Shown: positions 1-5,710, numbered from the stretch's first letter. The stretch: DNA of 7,453 nt from JBBRYK01 sp038237665 (GCA_038237665.1 JBBRYK010000108.1:1-7453), one strand, 5' to 3'. Made by a program: numbers and translations. The notes: generated by a model from the letters alone, not told the origin.

Positions 1-1002
1 AACGAGCGCGGTCGAGTCGTTGTTGTAGCTGCCGTCGAAGCCGAGCACGACCTCTGTCCGCGCCGGCAGTGTCCGCGGCGCTGCCAGCGCCTCCCAGGCG
101 CCCGTAGGCAGCCAGCGGGTCGCCGTCGCGGTGAACTGGTTGAGGTAGTAGCGGCGCCACTCAAACTCGGGGATCTCGTAGAAGCGGGCGGCGATCGCCT
201 CCCGATCCACATGCTCGCCGGCGCCCTCGTAGACGACCCTGACCGCCTCCCTGACCGCCTCCTCGCTCGACAGGTCGCACTTGGGGTCCGGGTGCTCGCG
301 CCAGTCGAACAGGAAGCCGTCGTCGACGAGCTCCCCTGACTCGACCCGCTTCCCCTTCGAGTACAGCGTCCCGATCAGCGAGTCCAGCCTCGAGCCGGCC
401 GTCGAGATGTCCAGCGCCCAGGAGCCGGCCCGCTTCGCCAGCCCGTTCGTCAAGACCAGGTGGACCCGTTCCTTGCGTCCCTCCCACTCATGCACCTCGT
501 CTGCGATCCGGAAGCTGTGGCGGCCGCCGTCGTTCGAGCCGGCGGCAGCGGCGACCCGGTACAGCTTCCCGGGCGCGTCCCGGCGCAGAATCTCCGTGTC
601 GTAGACCTCGAAGTAGTCGGCCAACGGCCCCTCGCTGACCATCACCTTCGCCGTCCCGAAGAGCAGATCAGCCTGCTCGAAGCTGGCCGCCGCGACCGGG
701 ATATCGGGGGCGACCGGCGCCACCGGGCCCGCCAGCTCCACAAGTGAGAGCGCGGCCGCGTACTCGGTCTTCCCCCACCCCTTCGGGCGGCCGTACAGCA
801 CGCGCCGGTAGCGGCGCTGGCCGTTCGGACGCTGCTCGTAGATCCGCCAGGTGAGCCGCCGCTCCTCTTCGGTCAGGCGGAACGGCTGCCCGTACCGATC
901 CCCCTCGCCGTGGACGAGGTAGGTCTCGATCCAGGAGCAGACGAGGCCGCCGCTACTGGCCGGCAGACTCGGCGAGCTCGAGACGCGGGTCTTCGTGGCC
1001 AT
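1..1002 (-). CDS. Phage terminase large subunit (partial, C-terminus off the window)
   Basis: This is the ATPase and nuclease motor that pumps phage DNA into the prohead and cuts it. The visible 334 residues contain a Walker A motif, GRPKGWGKT, at about 71-79. The PKGWGK form is familiar from actinophage terminases. A Walker B-type segment, FRIADEVHEW, lies at about 164-173 with D168 and E169, and a candidate coupling motif, STAGS, at about 200-204. The RNase H-like nuclease domain starts at about 318, with GFDGSYNNDSTALV giving the first catalytic Asp (D323). The N-terminal stretch WIETYLVHGEGDRYGQPFRL is also typical of the family. Members usually have about 500-560 residues, so a third or more is missing beyond base 1. 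The ATG at 1002 is the first ATG in frame and overlaps the small-subunit gene by 50 bases. No strong ribosome site precedes it, so translational coupling is likely. Confidence 0.95.
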   Translation of the reverse strand, partial: MATKTRVSSSPSLPASSGGLVCSWIETYLVHGEGDRYGQPFRLTEEERRLTWRIYEQRPNGQRRYRRVLYGRPKGWGKTEYAAALSLVELAGPVAPVAPDIPVAAASFEQADLLFGTAKVMVSEGPLADYFEVYDTEILRRDAPGKLYRVAAAAGSNDGGRHSFRIADEVHEWEGRKERVHLVLTNGLAKRAGSWALDISTAGSRLDSLIGTLYSKGKRVESGELVDDGFLFDWREHPDPKCDLSSEEAVREAVRVVYEGAGEHVDREAIAARFYEIPEFEWRRYYLNQFTATATRWLPTGAWEALAAPRTLPARTEVVLGFDGSYNNDSTALV

Positions 1003-1465
1003 CTTCGTCGGCAATCGCAAGATTCAGCTCCTCAAGGGAACGGCGGGCCTCCCCCACCGCGATCCCCAACTTCAGCCGCGCCATCGGGGTCAAACCGAAG
1101 CGGTCCTCGAGCGCGCGAATGCCGTCGTCGAGATAGGCGAGGTACTTCGCGAGCGGGTTCAGCGACGGCTGCCCCGTCGACCCCGCGACGATCCAGCGGC
1201 GCCTCATCCCCCTGAACGCCCGCTCCCGCTCCTCGTACAGACCGAACAGACGGTGCAACGCAGGCAGATCCGAGCTCGTATCGACCGCGGCCGCCACCGG
1301 AGACCGCCAGAACGCCTCCCAGGCCGTCAGAGCGGCCCCTGACAGGCCTTCCGGCGGCGCTGGAGGGGCGTCAACCGGACGAACCGCCGACAACCGCGTC
1401 ACCGCCGGCCGGTTCCGCCGCTGACGCCGGTCAGAAGGCTTCGGAGCCGGTCCCCGTAGACCCAA
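953..1465 (-). CDS. Phage terminase small subunit, P27 family
   Basis: This is the DNA-recognition partner of the terminase: it binds the packaging site and loads the large subunit. The 170-residue length is normal for the family. The N-terminus MGLRGPAPKP is the P27-family signature. The later segment NPLAKYLAYLDDGIRALEDRFGLTPMARLKL, read at about 103-133, is the typical C-terminal helical part. The tail is acidic. The start codon is TTG at 1465. An in-frame TGA lies three codons upstream, and the signature begins exactly at this codon, so no other start is possible. A GGGGTG ribosome site at 1473-1478 sits 7 bases upstream. The large-subunit gene follows with a 50-base overlap, so the two are probably made together. 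Confidence 0.93.
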   Translation of the reverse strand: MGLRGPAPKPSDRRQRRNRPAVTRLSAVRPVDAPPAPPEGLSGAALTAWEAFWRSPVAAAVDTSSDLPALHRLFGLYEERERAFRGMRRRWIVAGSTGQPSLNPLAKYLAYLDDGIRALEDRFGLTPMARLKLGIAVGEARRSLEELNLAIADEDGHEDPRLELAESAGQ

Positions 1466-1575
1466 AAAAGCTCACCCCGCCCAAACGCACGGAAAACGCG
1501 TAACGGAAAAAAGCGACGGGCTAACGGGTTTCGGCGCCGCGCGCAGGCGGTGCCTACCTGGGGGGTCGTGGGGGG
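1466..1575 (-). other. Non-coding gap before the terminase genes with hairpin, repeats and A-tracts
   Basis: This is the only gap over 100 bases inside the visible element. Several structures are seen directly. Two copies of GGGGGGTC lie at 1560-1567 and 1570-1577. An inverted repeat, GGCGCCGC/GCGGTGCC, lies at 1533-1540 and 1547-1554 with a 6-base loop; it pairs fully with one G-U as plus-strand RNA, but with one A-C mismatch as minus-strand RNA. TAACGG occurs at 1501-1506 and 1522-1527. A-tracts on the plus strand lie at 1464-1469, 1483-1485, 1493-1496 and 1507-1512. Phage packaging sites (cos or pac) are often next to or inside the small-terminase gene, so this is a candidate. A simple terminator or promoter region is the alternative. 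Confidence 0.35.
1473..1478 (-). promoter_or_regulatory. Ribosome binding site for the TTG-started terminase small subunit
   Basis: GGGGTG on the minus strand lies 7 bases before the TTG start codon. The start codon itself overlaps a run of six T. The site supports TTG as the true start. Confidence 0.6.
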
Positions 1576-1800
1576 TCAAGACGCGTCCTTGTAGTCGTTC
1601 AGCAACCAGGACGCGGCATCCTGGCGCCCCGCGACCGTGCCGCTCGCCTCGTCTGCGAGAACGCAGCCGGCGGTGAGGAAGGTGGCGAGGTCGGCGGCGT
1701 CGATGCTGAGGCGACTCAGTCCACGCGCACGGGCGGTGGCGTTGCCGACGGTAACGGGCGAGATGGTTGGGTTGCAGACGATGTACCAGCGAACGGCCAC
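1576..1800 (-). CDS. Small phage protein of unknown function (74 aa)
   Basis: I do not recognise this protein. It starts with GTG at 1800, and an AAAGGA ribosome site at 1807-1812 lies 6 bases upstream, which makes it a convincing gene despite its size. The N-terminus, MAVRWYIVCNPTISPVTVGN, looks like a beta-rich start. A helical stretch follows at about 25-50, and the end is charged, with SWLLNDYKDAS. There are two cysteines and no membrane segment or signal peptide. It sits between the 78-residue gene (37-base gap) and the terminase small subunit (110-base gap), so a role in packaging or head assembly is possible, but nothing in the sequence shows it. Confidence 0.65.
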   Translation of the reverse strand: MAVRWYIVCNPTISPVTVGNATARARGLSRLSIDAADLATFLTAGCVLADEASGTVAGRQDAASWLLNDYKDAS

Positions 1801-1838
1801 GGCTAGTCCTTTCGGTCAGTGGGTCAGGGAGTACGGGT

Positions 1839-2075
1839 TCACCACGCGCTCAACCGCCCGCCCCGACGGGCGCTCCAAGCGGCGTCACGGATTGCGTCGT
1901 CCATCGACTGCGGCGCAGCGCTTGGCTCCGGTCCGTGCGCTCCTGCATCGATGCCGACGTAGGGACTGTCAGCATCCTCGCGCTCGGGCTCGGCCGGGTC
2001 GGTCTCGACGACGAGAGAGCGGCCGCGGGCGCGCAGTAGCTGGTTCATCACGTCGCTGGCGTCGGCTTCGCTCAT
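1839..2075 (-). CDS. Small acidic protein of unknown function (78 aa)
   Basis: I do not recognise this protein. Its ATG overlaps the stop codon of the coiled-coil gene upstream as ATGA, which is typical of translationally coupled genes. No ribosome site of its own is evident. The first 30 residues look helical. The middle, from about 25 to 60, is rich in Asp, Glu and Pro and probably disordered (for example VETDPAEPEREDADSPYVG). The end is basic, with SARRGGRLSAW. The coupling overlap is the main evidence that it is real; length and composition alone would not be convincing in DNA of this GC content. Confidence 0.55.
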   Translation of the reverse strand: MSEADASDVMNQLLRARGRSLVVETDPAEPEREDADSPYVGIDAGAHGPEPSAAPQSMDDAIRDAAWSARRGGRLSAW

Positions 2076-2800
2076 GCTGCGGGTCGGATCGGCGCAGTCG
2101 GTTGACTCGGACGAAGCAGGCGGGTGTGACCATCGCTATCGCCGACTCTGATCGAGCTGATCGGCGCCAGGCCGGTGACGGTCTGACGCTGAGGCGCAGG
2201 CGGCGGGTCGACATCGAGCCGCAGCGCTACCTCAACCTCGGGCCAGCTCACGGGGTCGCCACTGCGGGCGATCAGGCCGCCGCGGAAGGGAAGGTCAGCC
2301 GTTGAGTACGACGCGTCCGGGAACTGTGAGAGGAAGCGGGACAGCGCGGCCGTTGCACTCAGCCGAGCACGAGCCGCGAACGCCGCCTCGATTGCCGTCT
2401 GGTAGTCGGCGCGCGCCGTGTCGATCACGCCTGCCTGCTCGGCGAGCCATGGCCCTCGGTGCTTCTCGACAACCGCGACGAGCTCCTCTTCCGCCTGGTC
2501 GAGCGCGAGCTCGAGCGCGAGCGCGCGCCGGCCGGTCTGGGCGATCTGCTCGTCGACGGCCGCGACGGTCTGCTCGCCAGGGTCGGCCTTTCCCTTGCGG
2601 ATCGCTTCGGCGTAGGCGCTGCGGTCGGCGGTGACGGCTGCCTCCCGCTCGCGTGCCAGCCCTTCGCTGCGGGCGTTGACTGTCTTCCGCTCGTCGAGCA
2701 GGCGCGCATAGCTTGTCTTCACCTTCTCGAACGGCGCCCAGGTCGTAGCGGGCAGGCTGAGGATCGTCCTCACCCCGCGCAGGTTTCGGAATGCACTCAC
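2072..2800 (-). CDS. Coiled-coil protein of unknown function (242 aa)
   Basis: I do not recognise a family. Residues about 23-155 are almost entirely charged, Ala/Leu/Glu/Arg-rich helix with heptad-like spacing (for example ALELALDQAEEELVAVVEKH at about 94-113), so an elongated coiled coil is likely. A short ordered segment with FRGGLIARSGDPVSWPEVEV lies at about 172-191. The C-terminus, from about 198, is rich in Pro and Gln and looks disordered. There is no signal peptide or membrane segment. The start is GTG at 2800, with a strong AAGGAGG ribosome site at 2805-2811. It overlaps the HTH gene stop as GTGA and the next start as ATGA, so it is the middle gene of a tightly coupled set. A scaffold-like or adaptor role would fit the shape but is a guess. 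Confidence 0.75.
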   Translation of the reverse strand: MSAFRNLRGVRTILSLPATTWAPFEKVKTSYARLLDERKTVNARSEGLAREREAAVTADRSAYAEAIRKGKADPGEQTVAAVDEQIAQTGRRALALELALDQAEEELVAVVEKHRGPWLAEQAGVIDTARADYQTAIEAAFAARARLSATAALSRFLSQFPDASYSTADLPFRGGLIARSGDPVSWPEVEVALRLDVDPPPAPQRQTVTGLAPISSIRVGDSDGHTRLLRPSQPTAPIRPAA

Positions 2801-3054
2801 GCTGCCTCCTTCGTCTCGATAGACCCGCGAGAGCCGGAGCCGCGGGATGCGGCCTCCGGCGTCTCGCGAGTGATCCGGCGGGTCAGGGCCCGATCAGCGG
2901 CACCCGCCGGGATTCTGAGCGTGCCGCCCGGCAGGCGGACGACCGGGATATCGCCTCGAGCGGCCCAGCGATAGACGGTCGCGCTCGAGACGGCGTAGCG
3001 CGCGGCGAGCTCGGCGACGGTGCTCCAGCCGTGCGCAGGATGATCGACACTCAT
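2797..3054 (-). CDS. Excisionase-like helix-turn-helix DNA-binding protein (85 aa)
   Basis: The core at residues about 10-50 has the MerR/AlpA-type layout of the excisionase HTH family: STVAELAARYAVSSATVYRW, then a short wing around GDIPVVRLPGGTLRIP ending in basic residues. Such proteins bind DNA as small regulators or recombination directionality factors in prophages and integrative elements. The C-terminal 25 residues are polar and probably disordered. I chose the ATG at 3054. A longer frame from a TTG at 3111 would add 19 residues, but it has no usable ribosome site and would translate through the likely promoter. The gene is the first of the element next to prs and overlaps the coiled-coil gene as GTGA. 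No integrase accompanies it in view, so excisionase versus transcription regulator is undecided. Confidence 0.85.
   Translation of the reverse strand: MSVDHPAHGWSTVAELAARYAVSSATVYRWAARGDIPVVRLPGGTLRIPAGAADRALTRRITRETPEAASRGSGSRGSIETKEAA
2805..2811 (-). promoter_or_regulatory. Strong ribosome binding site before the coiled-coil gene
   Basis: AAGGAGG on the minus strand lies 4 bases before the GTG start at 2800, inside the end of the HTH gene. It is the best ribosome site in the phage-like part and suggests high expression of the coiled-coil protein relative to the regulator. Confidence 0.65.
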
Positions 3055-3060
3055 GGTTAG

Positions 3061-3080
3061 AGCATAGCAAATTTCTTGCT
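3061..3080 (-). promoter_or_regulatory. Probable leaderless promoter and operator-like inverted repeat for the HTH gene
   Basis: TATGCT at 3066-3061 fits the actinobacterial -10 pattern TANNNT and lies 6 bases before the ATG at 3054. Transcription would therefore start at or next to the start codon, and no ribosome site is present. No good -35 box is seen. An inverted repeat, AGCAA-N5-TTGCT, at 3066-3080 touches the -10 box and could be an operator for self-regulation. The surrounding 65 bases are clearly more AT-rich than the rest of the window. Confidence 0.45.
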
Positions 3081-3123
3081 CGATTCCTATAGCCTTTTGA
3101 ATGATCTGCAAGCTCCCTGCCGA

Positions 3124-3139
3124 GGTTGCAGGGTTGCAG
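3124..3139. repeat. Tandem duplication of GGTTGCAG
   Basis: Two perfect adjacent copies of GGTTGCAG lie in the non-coding junction between the HTH gene and prs. They are too short to name a function; an integrase arm site or a chance duplication are both possible. Confidence 0.5.
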
Positions 3140-3206
3140 CTGTTCGCGAGGGTGACTACCCCCTCCCCCCCTGCGCGAGGTCGGAAGAGTCGAACCCTTG
3201 AACAGA

Positions 3207-3231
3207 TCCGGTACCAAGTTCCGGTACCAAG
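3207..3231. repeat. Two copies of TCCGGTACCAAG, 13-base period
   Basis: The 12-base unit occurs at 3207-3218 and 3220-3231, separated by one T. Each copy contains the palindrome GGTACC. The pair lies directly after the prs terminator hairpin and its last base shares the hairpin edge. It may mark a recombination junction of the element, or belong to the chromosomal side. Confidence 0.6.
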
Positions 3232-3260
3232 AGCGGCCCAACCGCCTGGTTGAGCCGCTC
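3231..3260 (-). terminator. Hairpin terminator after prs
   Basis: A stem of GAGCGGC with GCCGCTC (7 pairs), one mismatch, then CAACC with GGTTG (5 pairs) closes a 4-base loop. It begins 3 bases past the prs stop. On the minus strand it is followed only by TTGG and not a long T run, as is common in high-GC actinobacteria. It probably shields the phage-like genes from read-through of the housekeeping operon. Confidence 0.7.
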
Positions 3261-3263
3261 TCG

Positions 3264-4328
3264 CTAGAAGAGCTGGTTCTCGCCGCCGAAGATCGCCGAC
3301 ACCGACTCGTCGGCGAAGACGTTCATGATCGTGTCAGCGAGCAGGCCGGCCACCGGCAGCACCGTCATCGTGGCCGGCTGCTTCGTCGGGTCGACGGGCA
3401 CCGTGTCTGTCACCACGATGCCGGCGAAGTCGGCGGCCGAAAAACGCTCGAGCGCGTCGCCCGAGAACAGGCCGTGCGTTGCGAAGACCCAGACGTCGGT
3501 CGCTCCGTGCTCCCGAAGCGCACGGGCTCCGGCCAGGAGCGTCCCACCGGTGATGATCACGTCGTCCCCGACGAGCGCGACCTTCCCGTTGACCCCGCCG
3601 GTGATCTCCGTCACCTCCACGACGTCCCGTCGCGGGCGGTTCTTGTGCATGACGGCGAAGTCGGCCTCGATCATCTCCGCGAACCGGAGTGCGACCTTCG
3701 CGCGGCCCGCATCAGGGGCGACCGACACCACGCTCTCGCCCGTGACTCCCCGGTCACGGAAGTACTGCGCGAAGAGCGGCAGTGCGGTCATGTGGTCGAC
3801 CGGGATCGTGAAGAACCCCTGGATCTGTCCGGCGTGCAGGTCCATCGTCAGCACACGGTCGGCTCCAGCGAGCTGGAGCATGTCGGCCACCAGCCGCCCC
3901 GTGATCGGCTCGCGCGGCTTTGCCTTGCGATCCTGCCGGGAGTACGGGAACCAGGGGACTACGGCGGTGATGCGCTTGGCAGAGGCGAGCTTCGCCGCCT
4001 GGATCATCAGCAGGAGTTCCATCAGATTTCGGTCGACCGGCTCACAGCCCGTCTGGACGACGAAGAGGTCTGCTCCCCGGATCGACTCGAGGTAGCGGCA
4101 GTAGGTCTCGCCGTTCGCGAAGGTCTCGAGCTCGACCTCGCCGAGCTCGACCCCGAGCTTGCCGGCTATCTGGTGGGCGAGCTCTTTGTGCGAGCGACCC
4201 GAGAACACCATCAGCCGCTTCTGAGGGCCGCGCTCGAGCCAGTGTCCGGTCTTCACCTCGGGACGCTCCGCCGCGGCGCCCATCCCGGGGAGACGCGCCG
4301 GCTCAGTCGTCGCGGTGTCGATAGACAT
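3264..4328 (-). CDS. prs: Ribose-phosphate pyrophosphokinase (PRPP synthase)
   Basis: The enzyme transfers pyrophosphate from ATP to ribose 5-phosphate, giving PRPP for purine, pyrimidine, NAD, histidine and tryptophan synthesis in the cytoplasm. Seen directly: FANGETYCRYLES at about 70-82, the flexible-loop motif RQDRK at 131-135, the signature DLHAGQIQGFF at 163-173 with the catalytic-site histidine, SVAPDAGRAK at about 202-211, and the ribose-phosphate loop DDVIITGGT at 255-263. In most bacterial enzymes this loop reads DDxIDTxGT, so Asp is replaced by Ile259 here. The ATG at 4328 has an AAGGA ribosome site 5 bases upstream. It gives 354 residues, somewhat longer than the usual 310-330 because of an N-terminal extension of about 35 residues. 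Met16 at 4283 is an alternative start without a ribosome site. The start overlaps the end of glmU by 26 bases, which implies co-translation. Confidence 0.96.
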   Translation of the reverse strand: MSIDTATTEPARLPGMGAAAERPEVKTGHWLERGPQKRLMVFSGRSHKELAHQIAGKLGVELGEVELETFANGETYCRYLESIRGADLFVVQTGCEPVDRNLMELLLMIQAAKLASAKRITAVVPWFPYSRQDRKAKPREPITGRLVADMLQLAGADRVLTMDLHAGQIQGFFTIPVDHMTALPLFAQYFRDRGVTGESVVSVAPDAGRAKVALRFAEMIEADFAVMHKNRPRRDVVEVTEITGGVNGKVALVGDDVIITGGTLLAGARALREHGATDVWVFATHGLFSGDALERFSAADFAGIVVTDTVPVDPTKQPATMTVLPVAGLLADTIMNVFADESVSAIFGGENQLF

Positions 4329-5628
4329 AGCCGTCCTTGTTGATCTGGCGTGGCGGGAAGCCTGCGAGCGCTCCGGGGGGCACATCTTCCGTGATCACCG
4401 CGCCCGCCGCAATCCAAGCGTCGTCTCCGATCTCGACGGGCGCGACGAATGAGTTGTCGACACCGGTCCTGACGTTGCTGCCGATCTTCGTACGGCCCTT
4501 GGGACGCCCAGGACGGTGTGGGAAGTTGACCGTGACGTTGGCCGCCGCGACGTTCGTGTCCTCGCCGAGGTCGGCATCTCCGATGTAGGACAGGTGCGGG
4601 ATCTTCGTCCGCGCCCCGACGCGGGAGTTCTTGAGCTCGACGAACGTTCCGGCCTTCGCGCCCGCCTCGAGGACGGTCCCGGGTCGGAGGTAGCAGAACG
4701 GCCCGACCACCACTCCCTCCCCAACCACCGCGTCAACGACGACCGCGTGCGGGCCGACCTCGGCGCCCGCGGCAACAAGTGAAGCTCCGCGGAGAACGGT
4801 GAACGGCTGAATCACACACTCGGCCTCGAGCCGGACGTCCGGTCCGATCCAGGTGGTCGCCGGATCGACGATCGTCACGCCCGCGAGCATGTGCGCGAGA
4901 TTGATGCGATCACGCAGCACGGCCCCCACGGCGGCGAGATCGGCCCGTGTGTTCACGCCTTCGGGAGCGAGCGGATCGGGCGAGCGGAAGGCGGCCGCCC
5001 GGCCTCCCGAGGCCGTGATCAGGGCGATCGTGTCCGTCAGGTAGAGCTCGCTCTGCGCGTTCTCGTCCCCCACTCGCTCAACGGCGTCCCACAGCGCCCG
5101 CGCGGAGAAGACGTAGATCGACGTGTTGAGCTCCCGGACAGCGAGCTCATCGACCGTTGCGTCCACCTCCTCCACGATTCGCTCGACGGCCCCGTCCTCG
5201 TTCCGGACGACGCGACCGTACGGAAAGGGCGCGTCCGGCTCAAACGAGAGGATGGTCACCTCGGCGCCGCCCCGGCGGTGCTCCGCGACCAGTCCGGCGA
5301 GCACTTCCACGGTGATGAGCGGGACATCGCTCGAGAGCACGAGGACGTCGCCGTCGAATGCGCCGAGTGGCTCCTTCGCCGCAGCGACGGCGTCGGCGGT
5401 ACCGCGAGGCTCGCGCTGCACCGCCACCTCCGCCGCCCCGAACCGATCCGCCGTCGTCGGCGAGGCGACAACCACGAGCCGAGCGGGGTCGAGCTCCCCC
5501 GCGGCGGCGATCACCCAGTCGACCATCGGGCGATCGAGCAGCAGATGGAAGTGCTTCGGCGTCGCTGAGCGCATCCGGGTGCCCAGGCCGGCGGCCATGA
5601 CAACTGCTGCGAGCCTCGGATCGGTCAT
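4303..5628 (-). CDS. glmU: Bifunctional GlcNAc-1-phosphate uridylyltransferase / glucosamine-1-phosphate acetyltransferase
   Basis: GlmU acetylates glucosamine 1-phosphate and then makes UDP-GlcNAc, the precursor for peptidoglycan and other cell-wall polymers. The N-terminal Rossmann-like half shows AAGLGTRM at 12-19, P24-K25, RGTADAV at 75-81, SSDVPL at 99-104, YGRVV at 137-141, LNTSIY at 167-172 and EGVNTR at 223-228. The C-terminal left-handed beta helix shows YLRPG at 313-317 and PHLSYIGDA at 344-352 with the catalytic His345. The acetyl-CoA segment usually reads NIGAGTITxNYDG but is NVAAANVTVNFPH at 359-371. The end keeps RQINKDGY. The length of 441 is close to the family norm of about 456. 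The ATG at 5628 gives the expected distance to the nucleotide-binding loop but has no clear ribosome site. It starts 8 bases after the tRNA-Gln and overlaps prs. Confidence 0.96.
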   Translation of the reverse strand: MTDPRLAAVVMAAGLGTRMRSATPKHFHLLLDRPMVDWVIAAAGELDPARLVVVASPTTADRFGAAEVAVQREPRGTADAVAAAKEPLGAFDGDVLVLSSDVPLITVEVLAGLVAEHRRGGAEVTILSFEPDAPFPYGRVVRNEDGAVERIVEEVDATVDELAVRELNTSIYVFSARALWDAVERVGDENAQSELYLTDTIALITASGGRAAAFRSPDPLAPEGVNTRADLAAVGAVLRDRINLAHMLAGVTIVDPATTWIGPDVRLEAECVIQPFTVLRGASLVAAGAEVGPHAVVVDAVVGEGVVVGPFCYLRPGTVLEAGAKAGTFVELKNSRVGARTKIPHLSYIGDADLGEDTNVAAANVTVNFPHRPGRPKGRTKIGSNVRTGVDNSFVAPVEIGDDAWIAAGAVITEDVPPGALAGFPPRQINKDGYVYRHRDD

Positions 5629-5636
5629 GAGAAGGA

Positions 5637-5710
5637 TGGCTGGGGCGCCAGGATTCGAACCTGGGATCGCGGGACCAAAACCCGCTGCCTTACCACTTGG
5701 CTACGCCCCA
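5637..5710 (-). tRNA. tRNA-Gln (anticodon UUG), CCA encoded
   Basis: A full cloverleaf can be folded by eye. The acceptor stem is TGGGGCG with CGCCCCA. The anticodon stem is GCGGG with CCCGC around the loop TTTTGGT, which gives anticodon TTG. The T-arm is CCAGG-TTCGAAT-CCTGG. The discriminator base is G, followed by an encoded CCA at 5639-5637. It lies on the same strand as glmU, 8 bases upstream of its start, so tRNA and mRNA are probably made as one transcript and separated at the tRNA 3' end. About 105 bases separate it from the membrane protein gene upstream; I see no clear promoter there. Confidence 0.97.

Larger units (their letters stand above)
1..3230 (-). mobile_element. End of a prophage or phage satellite downstream of prs
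   Basis: Six minus-strand genes lie together: an excisionase-like HTH gene, three unrecognised genes, a terminase small subunit and a terminase large subunit. The terminase pair is seen directly and is diagnostic of tailed-phage DNA packaging. The element begins somewhere between the prs terminator hairpin and the HTH gene, so the end given here (3230) is approximate. It continues beyond base 1. No integrase, replication, portal, capsid or tail gene is visible, so the window does not show whether this is a complete prophage, a capsid-forming satellite or a decayed remnant. The visible frames are open and have good start signals, which argues against advanced decay. Confidence 0.8.

Noticed and set aside
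1464..1470. TTTTTTG as a programmed frameshift site at the start of the small terminase
   Set aside because: A frame entering from the upstream GTG would need a +1 shift to reach the terminase frame, not the -1 shift such a heptamer promotes, and a normal ribosome site and start explain the gene.
1637..2305. Plus-strand open frame of 222 codons across the phage-like small genes
   Set aside because: Extreme Arg content and no ribosome site, while the minus-strand genes there are linked by coupling overlaps and ribosome sites.
3159..3171. G-quadruplex in the G7-A-G5 tract
   Set aside because: Only two G runs are present and they do not supply four separate GGG blocks in a normal arrangement.
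3181..3260. A complete tRNA gene on the minus strand ending in the T-arm-like sequence
   Set aside because: The T-stem pairs poorly, and no acceptor, D-arm or anticodon stem can be formed; the upper part is the prs terminator.
3198..4343. Plus-strand open frame of 381 codons opposite prs
   Set aside because: Its composition is that of a GC-rich shadow frame (Arg, His and Asp repeats) and it lies opposite the clearly identified prs gene.
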